DNA of 64,000 bases, from positions 15,577,911-15,641,910 of the forward strand of contig NC_086376.1 in NCBI RefSeq assembly GCF_036588685.1, read 5' to 3'. The DNA comes from Mytilus trossulus (taxonomy: Eukaryota; Mollusca; Bivalvia; Mytilida; Mytilidae). Both the position numbers and the translations under genes were made by a program. This document shows, one piece after another, positions 11,671-23,518 of this stretch. The notes under the pieces were generated by a model. The model worked only from the letters and a program-made list of their open reading frames with translations, was not told the DNA's origin and made no database searches. Numbering within the stretch: the stretch's first letter is position 1; each line of letters begins with the position of its first letter.

Positions 11671-11989
11671 TCTGCCCACTTTTTATTCTACCAATTATCT
11701 ATTAATAAAGAAAACAAAAAACAAAGGTTTTAATGAGCATACAATTGTACAGTCTTTTCAAACTTAGGTATTTAGTTTGTTAGTGTTTTCTATATATTAA
11801 GGTATTTTTTTTTTGTAATTACATTTTCGAAGTTTAGAAAATATAATAACAAAATCAAATATTCAATTAATTCATTTAACATACATGCACATTGACAAAA
11901 CAATGACATTCAGTGATAAAAGTGCCTATTTTCAATAGTTTCTGAATGATTTTCAAACCTTCCATCATTACCGGACTTTACAAAGAAAT

Positions 11990-12110
11990 AACACGACGAG
12001 TGTCGTATACGGTGCAGAAAATGCTTACCCTTCCGAAGCACCTGATTTCACTCCCGGTTTTTGTGGAGTTCGTGTTGTTTCTTAATAATTATTTATAACT
12101 GTTAATGTAA
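11990..12110 (+). mobile_element. Penelope-like 3' tail fragment
   Basis: 'cacgacgagtgtcg', 'gcttacccttccgaagcacc' and 'tggagttcgtgttgt' match the tail of copy 2 at 13714-13803. Bases 12120-13080 contain no feature I can support. Confidence 0.55.
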
Positions 12111-13090
12111 ATGTCCTTTGGTTTTGTGAGTATTTGTTTACTCCTTGGTTTGATTGTTATTGTCTTTAATGATATAGAAATATAAATACACTAATCCAAG
12201 TTCTCTTGTATTGCAAACATACTTTTCATACTATATGAATCAATTTCATAAATTTATTGCATAAGGAAATAAATATTTAACCACTATCATCATTAATAAT
12301 AATGGTAAAATGAGGGAAACGGATTAATATAAGTTTTTCTTGTTTCCGAATCCCTGTATTTATATTGTATAATTATATTTTGTGCCCTTTTTTTTTAATA
12401 AAATATTGTTTAAACTAAAATAAGTAATATGGGACACTATGTGGTCTATGTGTAAAATACATCAGATGTCACAAAACACTATTTCATTGCATTGTTCTGA
12501 TCAAATGTAGAAGATGTGATGCTGTAATCTATCATGTTGATTACTCCGTGTTGATAAATCTGTCTGTGAGATTTTGGAGTCTTTTACCTTGTATCCTCGT
12601 CTTTTTGTTGGCGGGTTCCTCCTGCTGAATACTTGATAATAGTATATTCTGTTAGTGCCTGAGTCTTCATCAGTAACTTGATGACCACTTAGATGTTGGG
12701 ATGGGCATGTTTGCGTCTTTTCTTTAGTTTATTGTGTCATTCTTCCAGGTCATTTGTGCAGCAGGGTTTTTCTGTGTAGTAGTGGTACCATTTTTAATTT
12801 ATTGCTTTATTTGTTTTAGAAGAAAATGCTAGCGTGGATGCAAATTACTGTTCAAATTGTGTCATATTTTTAAAGCTTGGCTACTGAACAGTCGCCTTTA
12901 TTTTATCAGAGACATATAAGACATTATAATATTTGTCTCTGCTTTTATGTTTGTTAGAATTAGTTGGATAAATGAAAAGAAATTCAAATGACATTTGTTC
13001 TACTCTTTAGTTTCATTATTTTACTTTTTACTTTTTTCAGAATTTTTTACCTATTTTTTTTTCTGTTTATCTAATTAAATAATTTAATAA

Positions 13091-13945
13091 TTGTTTCTTT
13101 ATTATTATGAGGCTGACTTCATGCAGGAACTTCTTAGGAAGAAAGATAAGAAGTTAGCAATATCCTTTAACTCTACTTTCCGCTATATAGATGATGTTAT
13201 TTCACTAAACAATTCAAAATTTGGTGACTATGTGGAACGCATCTATCCCATCGAACTGGAGATAAAGGATACTACAGATACAGTTAAGTCGGCTTCATAC
13301 ATCTACAAATGAGGGTCGGTTAAAAACAAAATTTTACGACAAAAGAGATGATTTCAGCTTTCCAATTGTGAACTTTCCATTTATAAGTAGCAACATTCCA
13401 CCAGCACCTGCATACGGGGTTTATATCTCTCAATTGATACGATATTCCCGTGCTTGCATTTCCTATCATGATTTTCTGGATAGAGGGTTACTGCTCACAA
13501 GGAAGCTATTAAACCAAGAGTTCCAAATGGTGAAGTTGAAATCATTCCTTCGTAAATTTTACGGACGCCATAACGAGTTGGTTGACCGTTATGGAATAAA
13601 TGTTTCACAAATGATATCGGATATGTTCCTCACTTCGTAACTACAATCCCTTTCCCTTTCATGAATGTGACCTACCGAATAAGACTTTTTACCGGATTAG
13701 TTATCACATGAGCAACACGACGGTTGCCACATGTGAAGCAGGATATGCTTACCCTTCCGGAGCACCTGGTATCCCTCTAGTTTTTGGTGGAGTTCGTGTT
13801 GTGTATTCTTTAGTTTTCTATGTTGTGTCATATGTACTATTGTTTTTTCTGTTTGTCTTCTTCATTTTTAGCCATGGCGTTGTCAGTTTGTTTTAGATTT
13901 ATGAGTTTGATTGTCCCTTTTGTATCTTTCGTCCCTCTTTTAATA
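13091..13945 (+). mobile_element. Penelope-like retroelement, copy 2 (fragment)
   Basis: The RT fragment starts just after motif B (FLYYYEADFMQELLRKK), includes the catalytic YIDDVISLNN, then shifts frame near 13300. The C-terminal part at 13368-13640 reads AYGVYISQLIRYSRACISY and ends FLTS at a stop. About 300 bases of tail follow. DNA identity to copy 1 is high over both parts. The 5' half is missing and no endonuclease domain follows the RT. Confidence 0.75.
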
Positions 13946-14179
13946 CATTGTCCTGTCAAATAAATTTTAATTGCAGAATATAATATAAAAACTATTACTA
14001 TTATTGAGAAATAAACTATAGTTGTTAAAACAACAATTCCCCCGATGTTTACATGGTGTCTTCTTCGAATGCCAACATTTTGTATGTAACCTATTCTTTG
14101 AATGCCAACACAAATATTTCAATGAATGTTTATATAATAACAATAGGTGTTTTTTATAAGTATTTAACTGTTAAAAATA

Positions 14180-14330
14180 ATTGGTGAACTTGATAAAATT
14201 GCAACATTTGATCAGTTTTTGATTAGAAAAAAAATAGCAAAATTTTAGGGTTAGAATTATTATGTATATAAAGAAATAAAAATGAATACATTTTATTACT
14301 TTTGATTGAATTTTTTTTTTTTTTTGTGAA
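14180..14330. other. AT-rich non-coding stretch
   Basis: Bases 13950-14640 are AT-rich with short poly(T) and poly(A) runs. I see no gene, splice pattern or repeat family in them. Confidence 0.4.
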
Positions 14331-14639
14331 TGGAAATATTTATTAACATAAGACATATTGGAAATATTAAAGGCATTTAAGTTAGATACAATTATTTCAA
14401 GCTAAAAACAAAATATTAGAGAATTATTCAATTTCATATCATTTTAAATATTATAAATGAAATATATGAAGATTTCAATTGAACAGTTTTAAATTAAAAT
14501 AAAACTTAAAACCATTAAAAATAATTTAGAAAATTTGATCATTTCCAAGCTGAAACGCTACAAAGTTTGAAAAAAATCCATAAAATAGGGTAACAAGAAT
14601 TTAGTCTAAGAGTCATGATTTATCTTATTAGTTATAAGT

Positions 14640-15105
14640 GGATTTGAACTAGCTGTCAGTAACTCAGATCTGTACTTATAGTGTCTTTTTGTTGTTGGGA
14701 TATACAAGTACCCACCACGTCCACTATGTGCATGAAGATATGATTTCTCAGTATTTGTATCCATCTGATGAGTTAAGCCTTTTTAAAGTGATTTTTATAA
14801 TGTTGTACTGTTACACCTCTGTCCAAGGTTAGGGAAGGATTGGGATCGTTGGAACAAATTAAGCCCCGCCACAATCTTTATGTATGTGCCTGTCCCAAGT
14901 CAGGAGACTGTAATTCAGTGGTAGTCGTTTGTTGATGTGTTATATATTTGTTTTTCGTTCATTTTTATACATAAATAAGCCGTTAGTTTTCTCGTTGTTG
15001 AAGGGCGTACGGTGACCTATAATTCTCAATTTCTGTCATATTGATATTTGTGGAGAGTTGTCGCATTGGTTATCATACATTTGTACCACATCTTCTTTTT
15101 TTTTT
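14640..15105 (+). repeat. Dispersed mussel repeat, 'gagttgtctcattggcaatc' family
   Basis: Landmarks in order are 'gggatatacaagtaccca', 'gtactgttacacctctgtcc', 'ccccgccacaatct', 'attcagtggtagtcgtttgt', 'cgtacggtgacctataattc' and 'gtggagagttgtcgcattgg'. The same series recurs at 47225-47720. Confidence 0.85.
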
Positions 15106-15339
15106 TATAAGATCTCTGTTGAGTTTGCGAACATAATTAACTCTACCGATATCATTTTACGAATCACTTACAAACAAAGAATATAGCATTATAACCAAGA
15201 AAAATATCCTGAACAAACTCAACATAATAAAACTTAGTAATCTAACACATGATAAAAAGTTTCAAGAAATTCGATCGTGTTATATGGGAAGATATTACAG
15301 CAGCTGCACACACAACTAAAGAAATATTGAAAAAAATAT

Positions 15340-15470
15340 AAGTCTAAAGAGGTTGATGTAGAATTTGTGTATACTGGAATTCCTGACAATACATATGTCA
15401 GTCCCCGAGGGTATCATCAGCTCAGTAGTCAGTGCTCCGGTACTGACATGATTTAACAAACTTTACTAAA
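15340..15470 (+). repeat. Fragment of the 'gacgaaacgcgcg' dispersed repeat (upstream part)
   Basis: 'gaggttgatgtagaatttgt' and 'gtccccgagggtatcatcag' belong to the deeper part of this family; related sequence appears at 17505-17545. Confidence 0.5.
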
Positions 15471-15478
15471 ATTGTCCG

Positions 15479-15727
15479 TTAATAAATTTTGAAATTAATG
15501 TGAAACTTGGTTTCAACTCCCTCAGACAAAGTTGGCGTTAGATGAATTTGGCTATTTATTTCGGGTATTGTTGACATATAGCTCTTCAATGATTTTCCGT
15601 ACTTATCTATCTTCGGATTAAATGTTTGGATTGGAATGTTCCTGGTAAAGGTAAATCCAGAAAAGCGCTTCGGACGCAAGAAATTATTAAACGTGTTGTT
15701 TTCATTTTTTTTTACATCGGGATGCAA
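15479..15727 (-). other. Unclassified 82-codon ORF
   Basis: An open frame from an ATG at 15727 to a TAA at 15479 reads FLRPKRFSGFTFTRNIPIQ near its start and LTPTLSEGVETKFHINFKIY at its end. The composition looks protein-like, but it lies between pieces of dispersed repeat, and I recognise no domain, splice site pair or poly(A) signal. It may be a relic coding piece of a repeat. Confidence 0.2.
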
Positions 15728-16194
15728 CCCTTTTCAAAGTTTAAATTTGAAAGAAACCATATGTGTTCAAGAAGTAACATCAAATAAATGATTTCCAGCA
15801 ACTTGACAAACATGAATTAGATTTTACCTATCTGTTTAATTAATATAATTGTTTTGATAAGCATGCACTTTTGTTGTGATAACTATTTGCACCTATTCCT
15901 CGAGCGCCAACATTCTGTTACAGGTAAATTGTCGGCAGATAAAATTTTAAAGATGTTGGCATTCAAGGACTAAACCGTTTACATATGCATGTAATTAAAA
16001 GTTCAGTTTGCAAACCAGGATGACACCCATAAGAGTTATTAGTGACGCTTAGATCAAAATAGTTATCTAGCCAAACAAGTACAAAGTTGAAGAGCATTGA
16101 GGACCCAAAATTCCAAAAAGTTATCTTTTCCTGGGATAAGAAAATCCTTAGGGTTTCTAAATTTAAAACTTTGCTAACAGGAAATTTATATATA

Positions 16195-16655
16195 AAACAA
16201 GAATGTGTCCATAGTACACGGATGCTATATCATTTTACATGTTCAGTGGACCATGAAATTGGGGTCAGTTCTTTAATTTGGCATTACAATTAGAAAAATC
16301 ATATCTAAGGGAAAATGAGTACTAAGTGTTAAGTTGATTAGACTTCAACTTCATCAAAAACTACCTTGCCAAAAAACTTTAACCAAAACTTTAACCTGAG
16401 CTTTACACTATCTTTTTCTTTGTTCAGTGGACCGTGACATTTGGGTTAAAACTTTAATTTGGCATTCAAATAAGAAAGATCGTATCATGGGGAACATATG
16501 TACAAAGTTTCAAATAGATTGGTCTTCAACTTCATCAAAAACTAGCTTGACCAAAAACTTGAACCTGAAGCGGGGCGAACGAACGGACGGACGAACGGAG
16601 GCACAGACCAGAAAACATAATGTCCCTCTGCTAACGTAGATGGGGCATACAACAA
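16195..16655 (+). repeat. Bivalve dispersed repeat with internal duplication
   Basis: It runs from 'caagaatgtgtccatagtac' to 'ctaacgtagatggggcat'. Two similar blocks each contain 'ttcagtggaccgtgacatt' or a variant and 'cttcaacttcatcaaaaact'. A run of 'gaacggacg'-like units lies at 16575-16600. I recognise it from other mollusc sequences. Confidence 0.75.
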
Positions 16656-16659
16656 ACAT

Positions 16660-16825
16660 ATAAGTGATATTCATGTCAACACCGAAGTGCTTACTATTGG
16701 GTTGGTGATTCCCCCGAAGACGAAACGTCCACCTGCAGTGGAATCGACCCAGTGGTGTAAATCGTTATCAAAGGTACCAGAATTATAATTTAATACGGCG
16801 GACGCGCGTTTCATCTAAACATTAA
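16660..16825 (-). repeat. Fragment of the 'gacgaaacgcgcg' dispersed repeat
   Basis: 'gatattcatgtcaacaccga', 'gtggaatcgacccagtggtg' and 'tatcaaaggtaccagaatt' recur together at 32520-32640. Bases 16830-17400 show only AT-rich sequence and a short CT microsatellite (17138-17153). Confidence 0.7.
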
Positions 16826-17499
16826 TTAAAACTACTTTTAATTTATCATTGTACAGGAGTTTAAGTGTACATATATTAAAAACAAAGGTCAATTTAAATA
16901 TTTGTTTTTGGTTAGTATGTCAACTAAGGCGGTCTCGCTGTAAAATTTGATCATTCTTTTATTATTTCTATCAATTTTACCTAAGTTCATTGACACGTTT
17001 AAAACAAGCTTTTTAAAAGCGTTTAACTTTTACTTAATTTGCGTTTTGCTTTAGATAGCATTTGTTTAAATGTTTAATTAAGGATATGGGGTATCGATCC
17101 ATGACACAAAATAAGTTTTTGCTGCAATGTAAAATATCTCTCTCTCTCTCTCCCTCTATTTTTTTCAAAATGTGTGTTATCGTGTCCAATTACAGTTTGA
17201 AAGTCGTCCTACGTAACAAAATAACACCATACCCGTGGCAGTAACTATAGTAAGTCATAAAAAATACTAGTATATTTTGGAACCTAAGACACGCCTTTTG
17301 TCTCAAATAACACTCATCATTAGCAGTCGAATCTAAAGATTTGGAAAGCAAAAAACAAAAAACAAATTTAAAACCATTAATAACCCAAATTCCGAAAAGA
17401 TTATATACCTGTAGAAAAATCTTACAGTTTGGATATTTCTACTTTTGTAAACATGAACAAAGGAATGACATTATAAGCCAACACAAAACTATGTCACTA

Positions 17500-17950
17500 A
17501 GCTGCTGACTACGTATACTGAGCTGTGATACCCTCGGAAACGACACATCAATCAACAGTGTAGTCATATACCATGATTTCAAAGTTTTGCTCGTAATTAA
17601 AATTGTTAGATTTTATTAGGAAATACTTTATTTTTCCTGGTATTTGGGACTGGAATTATTTGATAAAAAACTTTTTGTGCTGACATGAATTGTCATTGAT
17701 ATGGTTATATTTATAAATTTACTGTTTACAATTTTTTTATTTTTTTTGTTATACTAAGGCTTTTCTACCTCAGGCATAGATTACCTTAGCTGTTTTTGGC
17801 AAAACTTTTAGGAATTTTGGTCCTCAATGCTCTTCAACTTTGTACTTTATTTGGCCCTTAACTTTTTTTGGATTCACTGATGAGTCTTTTGTAGACGAAA
17901 CGCGCATCTGGCGTTTATGCTAAATTTGGTCCTGGTATCTGTGATGAGTT
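17500..17950 (+). repeat. 'gacgaaacgcgcg' dispersed repeat, longer copy
   Basis: Landmarks are 'tttctacctcaggcatagat', 'ctcaatgctcttcaactttg', 'gacgaaacgcgcatctggcg' and 'ggtcctggtatctgtga'. Other copies lie at 28230-28760 and in the cluster 31550-33540. Confidence 0.8.
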
Positions 17951-18689
17951 TATTTATTAGTGAACTTTTCATTACCTAGCTATTTCAAGAAAAGATAAGT
18001 TCCACACACATAGCATCAACGCCATCAACATTTAATAGTTCATTGACTGTACCTTCAAGTTGGCCATGATAATAGTATATAATTATGTTATGTCCCATGT
18101 TAACAGAAATGCAAATATGTACGGCAAAGTTGAATTCATAAGCCAAATGAATCGCCTTATCAGACTTACTCCTTCCTTTCCACACGAGTATCTTAGTGGC
18201 GATTTGAGTTTTTAACTTTTATATGCTTAGTATGTATTTTTGCCGTTTAGAAGTTTAATGGAGGATTTTTAAACGAATGAGTGTTATATATAATGCAGGT
18301 TAATAATATTGATGGTTATCCTGACATAGGAGGGATTTTAATTATAGATTAACAGGTAAAGTATTAAATGGGAAATCCCTACAACTTTCACTTTTATATT
18401 AGGAATTTGTAATGGGTTTGTGCACTTCCAAACGTTTCATTTTTATATTAACAATTTAAAAGCTCAAAATTATGAAGGTATAGTAAGAAAGCGAATGTTA
18501 ACCCGTGGTTTACGTGGTATGTATGATAAATATATTTACAAAATCAATTATTATTTCACTTATCTGTGATGACTACAGTAAACTGTAAGCGTTGCCTGGG
18601 AATATGAAACAAATTTGCATACCTTGGTCTTACAACTGGCATTTGCCTATTAGCCAATAAGCTATCAAGTGGTGGATACCAAAACGTTC

Positions 18690-18830
18690 ATAATTAGGGG
18701 GGTCTCTGACTTCCGATAAGAGGGAGCCATCTCCAGCCATGCTTTAGTGATTCCTTATACATGTTATACACATAATCTACGATTTATTTCGAAAAAAGAG
18801 GGGCCCCCTCCTAGATCCGTCTTTGATACC
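18690..18830. mobile_element. MITE-like 'GGATCC/GGGGCCCC' repeat, diverged copy
   Basis: 'catgctttagtgattcctta', 'aagaggggccccctcctaga' and 'tccgtct' match the order seen at 58688-58855. Ends are decayed. Bases 18840-20280 contain no feature I can support. Confidence 0.45.
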
Positions 18831-20281
18831 CGTTTCGTGCGTGGACTGCATTACTTCGAAGCCATTTCAAGTTAGAATTGAGTAGTTACATTTTATACCT
18901 CGTCTAAAGCGAGTTATTAACGAAGCTGAACATTATATATAAAACTATCTAATGTACCTTCATTTTTCATTTGGTGTCCACATTTCCCGCTTTTATCCGT
19001 TATTAAAGGATCGATCTATTTTTATTCATTGTTTATTTTTTCTCGTCCTGACTATAAATGAAAAATTTGCCACTGTGTCATCAGAAACAATAGTCAATAA
19101 ATTATGATGCACGTGTATTAGTGCTAACCCAGTTAGTCAGGTCTGTCTCATTTTTATGTTTCCAACAAAATTTACAGGTTTCTGCGCTTTGGAACTTCGA
19201 GGAAGTTTCAAAACGCGGAAAGTCCAGAGTCAAATGAATAACAACTGTCATGACTTGGTGCAGGCATTTTCTTCTATAGCTAGCCTAACCTCTTGTATGA
19301 CAGTCGCATAAAAGTCCACTATGTTGACATCTACGTATGAACAAACAGGCATAATAGGTACACACGTTCACAAAAGGTGTACAGCAGTCAACATAGTGTT
19401 TATACTTATTTACTATAAATTTTAAAACAACAAAGAAAAACAAACAGGTATATAAACAAAACACATTAGCGAACACGCAAGACAAGAATACAAACAAGTA
19501 TAATAACACAATGACTGGATGAATACGTACCGAGCCAAGTTAAATGAATATATTACCAAAAAATAGAGTAAATAGTAAAAGTAATCATTTTAAAAGACAA
19601 ATAAAAGAACACTATAACACGTAATTGAGATGACAAACAACGTCAGTACCTAGAAACGACACTTCAAGACCATCGTGTATTATTTGTGACGTTGATACGG
19701 AATATTTATCAACAAAGCCTGAGTATCTTTCGATCAACTCGAAATCAACTTTCTGTTAATCAACTCTCTGTTCAGACACTGGTGACGTTTAAGAAAGTCT
19801 GAATATCACTTACAAACCCTTAAATATTATATCTATGGATTGGGAAATGTATATGCAGGCGAAGCTATCATATTGCTACTAAGGTGGGGAAAATTGATTA
19901 TGTCAACATCAAGACCGTCTCGTTTATCATTAATTCTGGTAGTGAGATGACCGCTTATGTCAAATTCGAGGTACTCGAATAAGTCTAAATACGAGGAAGA
20001 GAAAGCCGTGTGTGTTGTTATTTTAGTTCTCAATATCATTTATCATACATCTTTTCCACACAAAGATTACAGATACAGATAGGTTACATGATTATTACAG
20101 TTTATTTAAATAGTGTGATAAGATCAGCATTACTGTATTATCATTTTTTTTTAGTAAATTCCTTCTTCTGAATATACAATATATCGCTGTATAGATAACC
20201 ATGGATAACATGAAATTGACAAACTTACAATTACGCCTTTGAAATATCCTATTAAACTAAACATAACTCCCTCTTCATACA

Positions 20282-20473
20282 CTACCTAATAATAAATTTT
20301 GTCAAAGTCAACGGACAATTTGTTAACATACGAATGCCGACTATTTGTTGAAAGTGTCTACCTCCAGATTCAACAAATATGTTGTCAATAAGAAACTCAA
20401 GAATACTAATCACTTGTTCTTCTGTGTTGCAGGATTTACCTTTTCTTTCACCTTTAACAAAATATGCCGTATA
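20282..20473 (-). mobile_element. Penelope-like retroelement, copy 3, downstream part
   Basis: The minus-strand translation reads TAYFVKGERKGKSC, then EFLIDNIFVESGGRHFQQ and a damaged motif B (GIRMLTNC where the family has GIPMGTNC). It breaks off at 20282. The upstream part continues at 22166 on the far side of the foldback element, so this copy was split by that insertion. Confidence 0.65.
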
Positions 20474-22160
20474 TACGGGGCGCCGAATGGGACTCTTGTG
20501 GTTTTGTACAAAATTCAATTCTGTCATGACAAAATCATTTTTGTCTTACAAAACTTTGTGCTACAGACTTGTTTTGTGAGAACTTCAATTTTGTGATGAC
20601 AAAATTCATTTGTGTAGACAAAATTCATTTTTGTCATGACAAAATTCATTTTTGTAAACAAAATTCATATTTGTTATGACAAAAGTCAATTTTGTCTAAA
20701 AGGTATGCAAATATAAACATATTTGCATACAAAATTGACTTTTGTTACCTGATATGGAAATTAAATCACAAAAGTCAATTGTGTGAGGTAAGATTCAATT
20801 TTGTGAGACAAAATTTACTTTTGTGAGACAAAATTAACTTTTGTGAGACAAAATTAACTTTTGTGAGACAAAATTAACTTTTGTGAGACAAAATTAACTT
20901 TTGTGAGACAAAATTAACTTTAGTGAGACAAAATTAACTTTTGTGAGACAAAATTGACTTTTGTGAGACAAAACTCAATTTTGTGAGACAAAATTCAATT
21001 TTGTTGAGACAAAAGTCAATTTTGTTAATTTTGTTGAGACAAAAGTCAATTTTGTTGAGACAAAAATTAATTTTGTCAATTTTGTTGAGACAAAAGTAAA
21101 TTTTGTCAATTTTGTTGAGACAAAAGTCAATTTTGTCAATTTTGTTGAGACAAAAGTCAATTTTGTGACGACAGAATTGATTTTTGTGACGACAAAATTC
21201 AATTTTGTAACAACAAAATTGACTTTTATACGACAAAATTGACTTTTGTGAGACAAAATTAACTTTTGTGAGACAAAATTAACTTTTGTGAGACAAAATT
21301 AACTTTTGTGAGACAAAATTAACTTTAGTGAGACAAAATTAACTTTTGTGAGACAAAATTGACTTTTGTGAGACAAAACTCAATTTTGTGAGACAAAATT
21401 CAATTTTGTTGAGACAAAAGTCAATTTTGTTAATTTTGTTGAGACAAAAGTCAATTTTGTTGAGACAAAAATTAATTTTGTCAATTTTGTTGAGACAAAA
21501 GTAAATTTTGTCAATTTTGTTGAGACAAAAGTCAATTTTGTCAATTTTGTTGAGACAAAAGTCAATTTTGTGACGACAGAATTGATTTTTGTGACGACAA
21601 AATTCAATTTTGTAACAACAAAATTGACTTTTATACGACAAAATTGACTTTAGTGAGACAAAATTGACTTTCGTGAGACAAAAATCAATTTTGTTGAAAC
21701 AAAAATCAATTTTGTCAATTTTGTTGAGACAAAAGTCAATTTTGTCTCACATTGGTCAATTTTGTCTCACAAAAGTCAATTTTGTCAATTTTGTTGAGAC
21801 AAAAGTCAATTTTGTCAATTTTGTCTCACAAAAGTCAATTTTGTGTAACAAAAGTCGATTTTGTATGCAAATTAGTTCACAGAAACCAAACTAAACTAAT
21901 TTGAATACAAAATTGACTTTTGTCGCCCAATTTTCAAATTAGGTAACAAAAGTCAAGTCTGTGTAACAAAAATGAATTTTGTCATGACAAAAGTGACTTT
22001 TGTCCGCTGATAGATAATTTTGTATGAATTTTTTTAAAATTTGTACCATGATACAAATTTTGTTAAACTGAACTCATTTTTGTTGAACAAAAGTCACTTT
22101 TGTCCGTACAAAGTTGAATTTTGAGTACAAAACCACAAGAGTCCCATTCGGCGCCCCGTA
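20474..22160. mobile_element. Foldback-type DNA transposon with palindromic-unit interior
   Basis: The ends are perfect 36-bp inverted repeats: 20474-20509 starts TACGGGGCGCCGAATGGGAC, and 22125-22160 is its exact reverse complement. They are flanked by 5-bp direct repeats. The 1.6-kb interior is almost wholly made of short units of the type ACAAAA-TTNAC-TTTTGT joined by GAG or GTTGAG, each itself a small palindrome. A block of about 405 bp is duplicated inside. No transposase ORF exists: the ORFs of up to 100 codons read FCLNKIDKI or similar repeats in several frames and are artefacts of the repeats. I infer a non-autonomous element mobilised in trans. The superfamily is unknown to me. Confidence 0.85.
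20845..21654. repeat. Two near-identical ~405-bp direct repeats inside foldback element
   Basis: Landmarks recur at an offset of exactly 405 bases (for example 'aactttagtgagac' near 20917 and 21322, and the minus-strand ORFs at 20934 and 21339 with identical translations). The copies adjoin near 21250. The identity suggests a recent duplication by unequal exchange or replication slippage. Confidence 0.85.
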
Positions 22161-22165
22161 GTATA

Positions 22166-22255
22166 TTATCCCAAGGAAATAGATTTATGGCACATGCTAA
22201 CAAATTTTATATTGAAAAGCATTGTGAATTATTATTTTGAAGCCGGATTTTCGAT
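22166..22255 (-). mobile_element. Penelope-like retroelement, copy 3, upstream part
   Basis: The minus-strand sequence just outside the foldback element ends 'ctatttccttgggataatat', matching the family segment LGYQTAYF that precedes TAYFVKGERK at 20473. Further from the insertion the match fades. Confidence 0.5.
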
Positions 22256-22734
22256 TGATGATTATAAACTATATAGAACTGTATGAATAAAGTAATGATT
22301 TTAATCAATAAACAAATATTTTAAGAATTATATGGCATATAGACATATCATAATAGCAAAACTTAAAGACGAGAATACACGTCATGAATGTAACAATGAA
22401 ACATGAAAAGGCATATAGACAAAGCGCATAGCAAAAATGAAAGACAAGCAACAAACAAGTCTTACAATAGCACGACAAGGTACAAAGCCACGATATATGT
22501 ATCGAAGTTACAAAGATGCAGATGGTGACTTATAATTCTCATTTCGTCATTAGGTATGCTAGGGGTGTTCACCAATGAGCTTAAGAGCCCACACCTGAAT
22601 TTAAGGTTAAAACAGTCACACTTTGCTCAATATGAACTAACAATTTACTATTTAGTGAAGGCACAATAACTACCACTGTCAAATTAATAAAACAGTGGAG
22701 AAACTGTTTCTGGTGATGTATCCTTATTCCATGA

Positions 22735-22835
22735 ACTCTAAAAAGTAAAATCACAAAAATACTGAACTCAGAGGAAAATCAATACGGAAAGTCCATAATC
22801 GCATGGCAAAATCAAATAACAAAACGCATCAAAAA
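22735..22835 (+). repeat. Dispersed repeat 'gtaaaatcac...ggaaagtcc' family
   Basis: 'aaaagtaaaatcacaaaaat', 'actgaactcagagg', 'ggaaagtcca' and 'atggcaaaatcaaataac' recur at 27548-27630, and inverted at 27972-28036, 36943-37000 and 37447-37512. The remainder of 22260-23010 shows no gene. Confidence 0.8.
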
Positions 22836-23019
22836 CGAATAGATAAGCTCATACATGAACATTGAAATTTTAGGTCGTGATAGCTATAGTCGAATAATTT
22901 TATTTTTCAGATAGAGTTCGTAAGGCTATTTGGAGAATCGAACATACTTATGTTGAAATGTTTTCAAAACACCTGCCTACTTTTTAAAAATTGAATATTG
23001 TATTTGTATACAGCAATCA

Positions 23020-23518
23020 ATGGCAGATGTAATGGAAAAAACATATAGTGCCATGTTTCTTTATAACAGACCTAAGCTGAGTAGCAATCGCAAAAAGGAC
23101 CCTGACTATGTATTATCCTATAGATTTGTTAAGTTTGCAGTAGAAAAAATGGAAACATGGGGTTTAAAAAGCTATTATCACGACCTCAATGCCAAAGCAG
23201 GGAGTAATATATTTGGTGAATTGTTTACCACAGTGGATGCATCACGATTTATTGTTGTTTTGTGTACAAGAGGGTTTTTAAAAGATGCTTGGGGACATTA
23301 CTCGTCTCATGCTGCATTTGCTAAATTGTTAGACCAGAATGAATCGAAAAGATTTATTGTCATACATTTAGATTTAACAGATCCAGAAATTCCAGAGGCA
23401 TTCTATACAATGACCGGTCTATCTTTCAGTGCTAACTGGCACAATGAACATGAGGAGTGGGAAAAGTTTAAAGATATTTTTATCAAGGTCAAGCAGCAAG
23501 TACCTGCTGGGATACAAG
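23020..23518 (+). CDS. Copy B TIR exon
   Basis: The ATG at 23020 is the first in frame after a possible acceptor (gtatacag at 23006-23013), so an upstream 5'UTR exon is likely. The exon ends ggatacaag|gtaaaa in phase 1. It encodes 166 residues covering the whole TIR-like domain. A second in-frame ATG four codons on (M5) could serve instead. If 23014 is an internal acceptor, the frame is also open through it, so an upstream coding exon cannot be excluded. Confidence 0.72.

Larger units (their letters stand above)
20469..22165. other. 5-bp target-site duplication pair (GTATA) of foldback element
   Basis: GTATA at 20469-20473 and 22161-22165 directly flank the inverted-repeat ends. Removing the element and one GTATA gives ttgggata-atat-acggc on the minus strand, the same length as the uninterrupted paralogous copy at 34405-34425 (ttgggata-ccaa-acggc). 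This supports a 5-bp duplication over the alternative of a TA dinucleotide. Confidence 0.75.

Noticed and set aside
20934..21641. Two identical 100-codon minus-strand ORFs (FCLNKIDKI-type repeats)
   Set aside because: They are translations of a non-coding palindromic repeat, open in several frames and duplicated with the 405-bp block. No transposase or protein motif is present.
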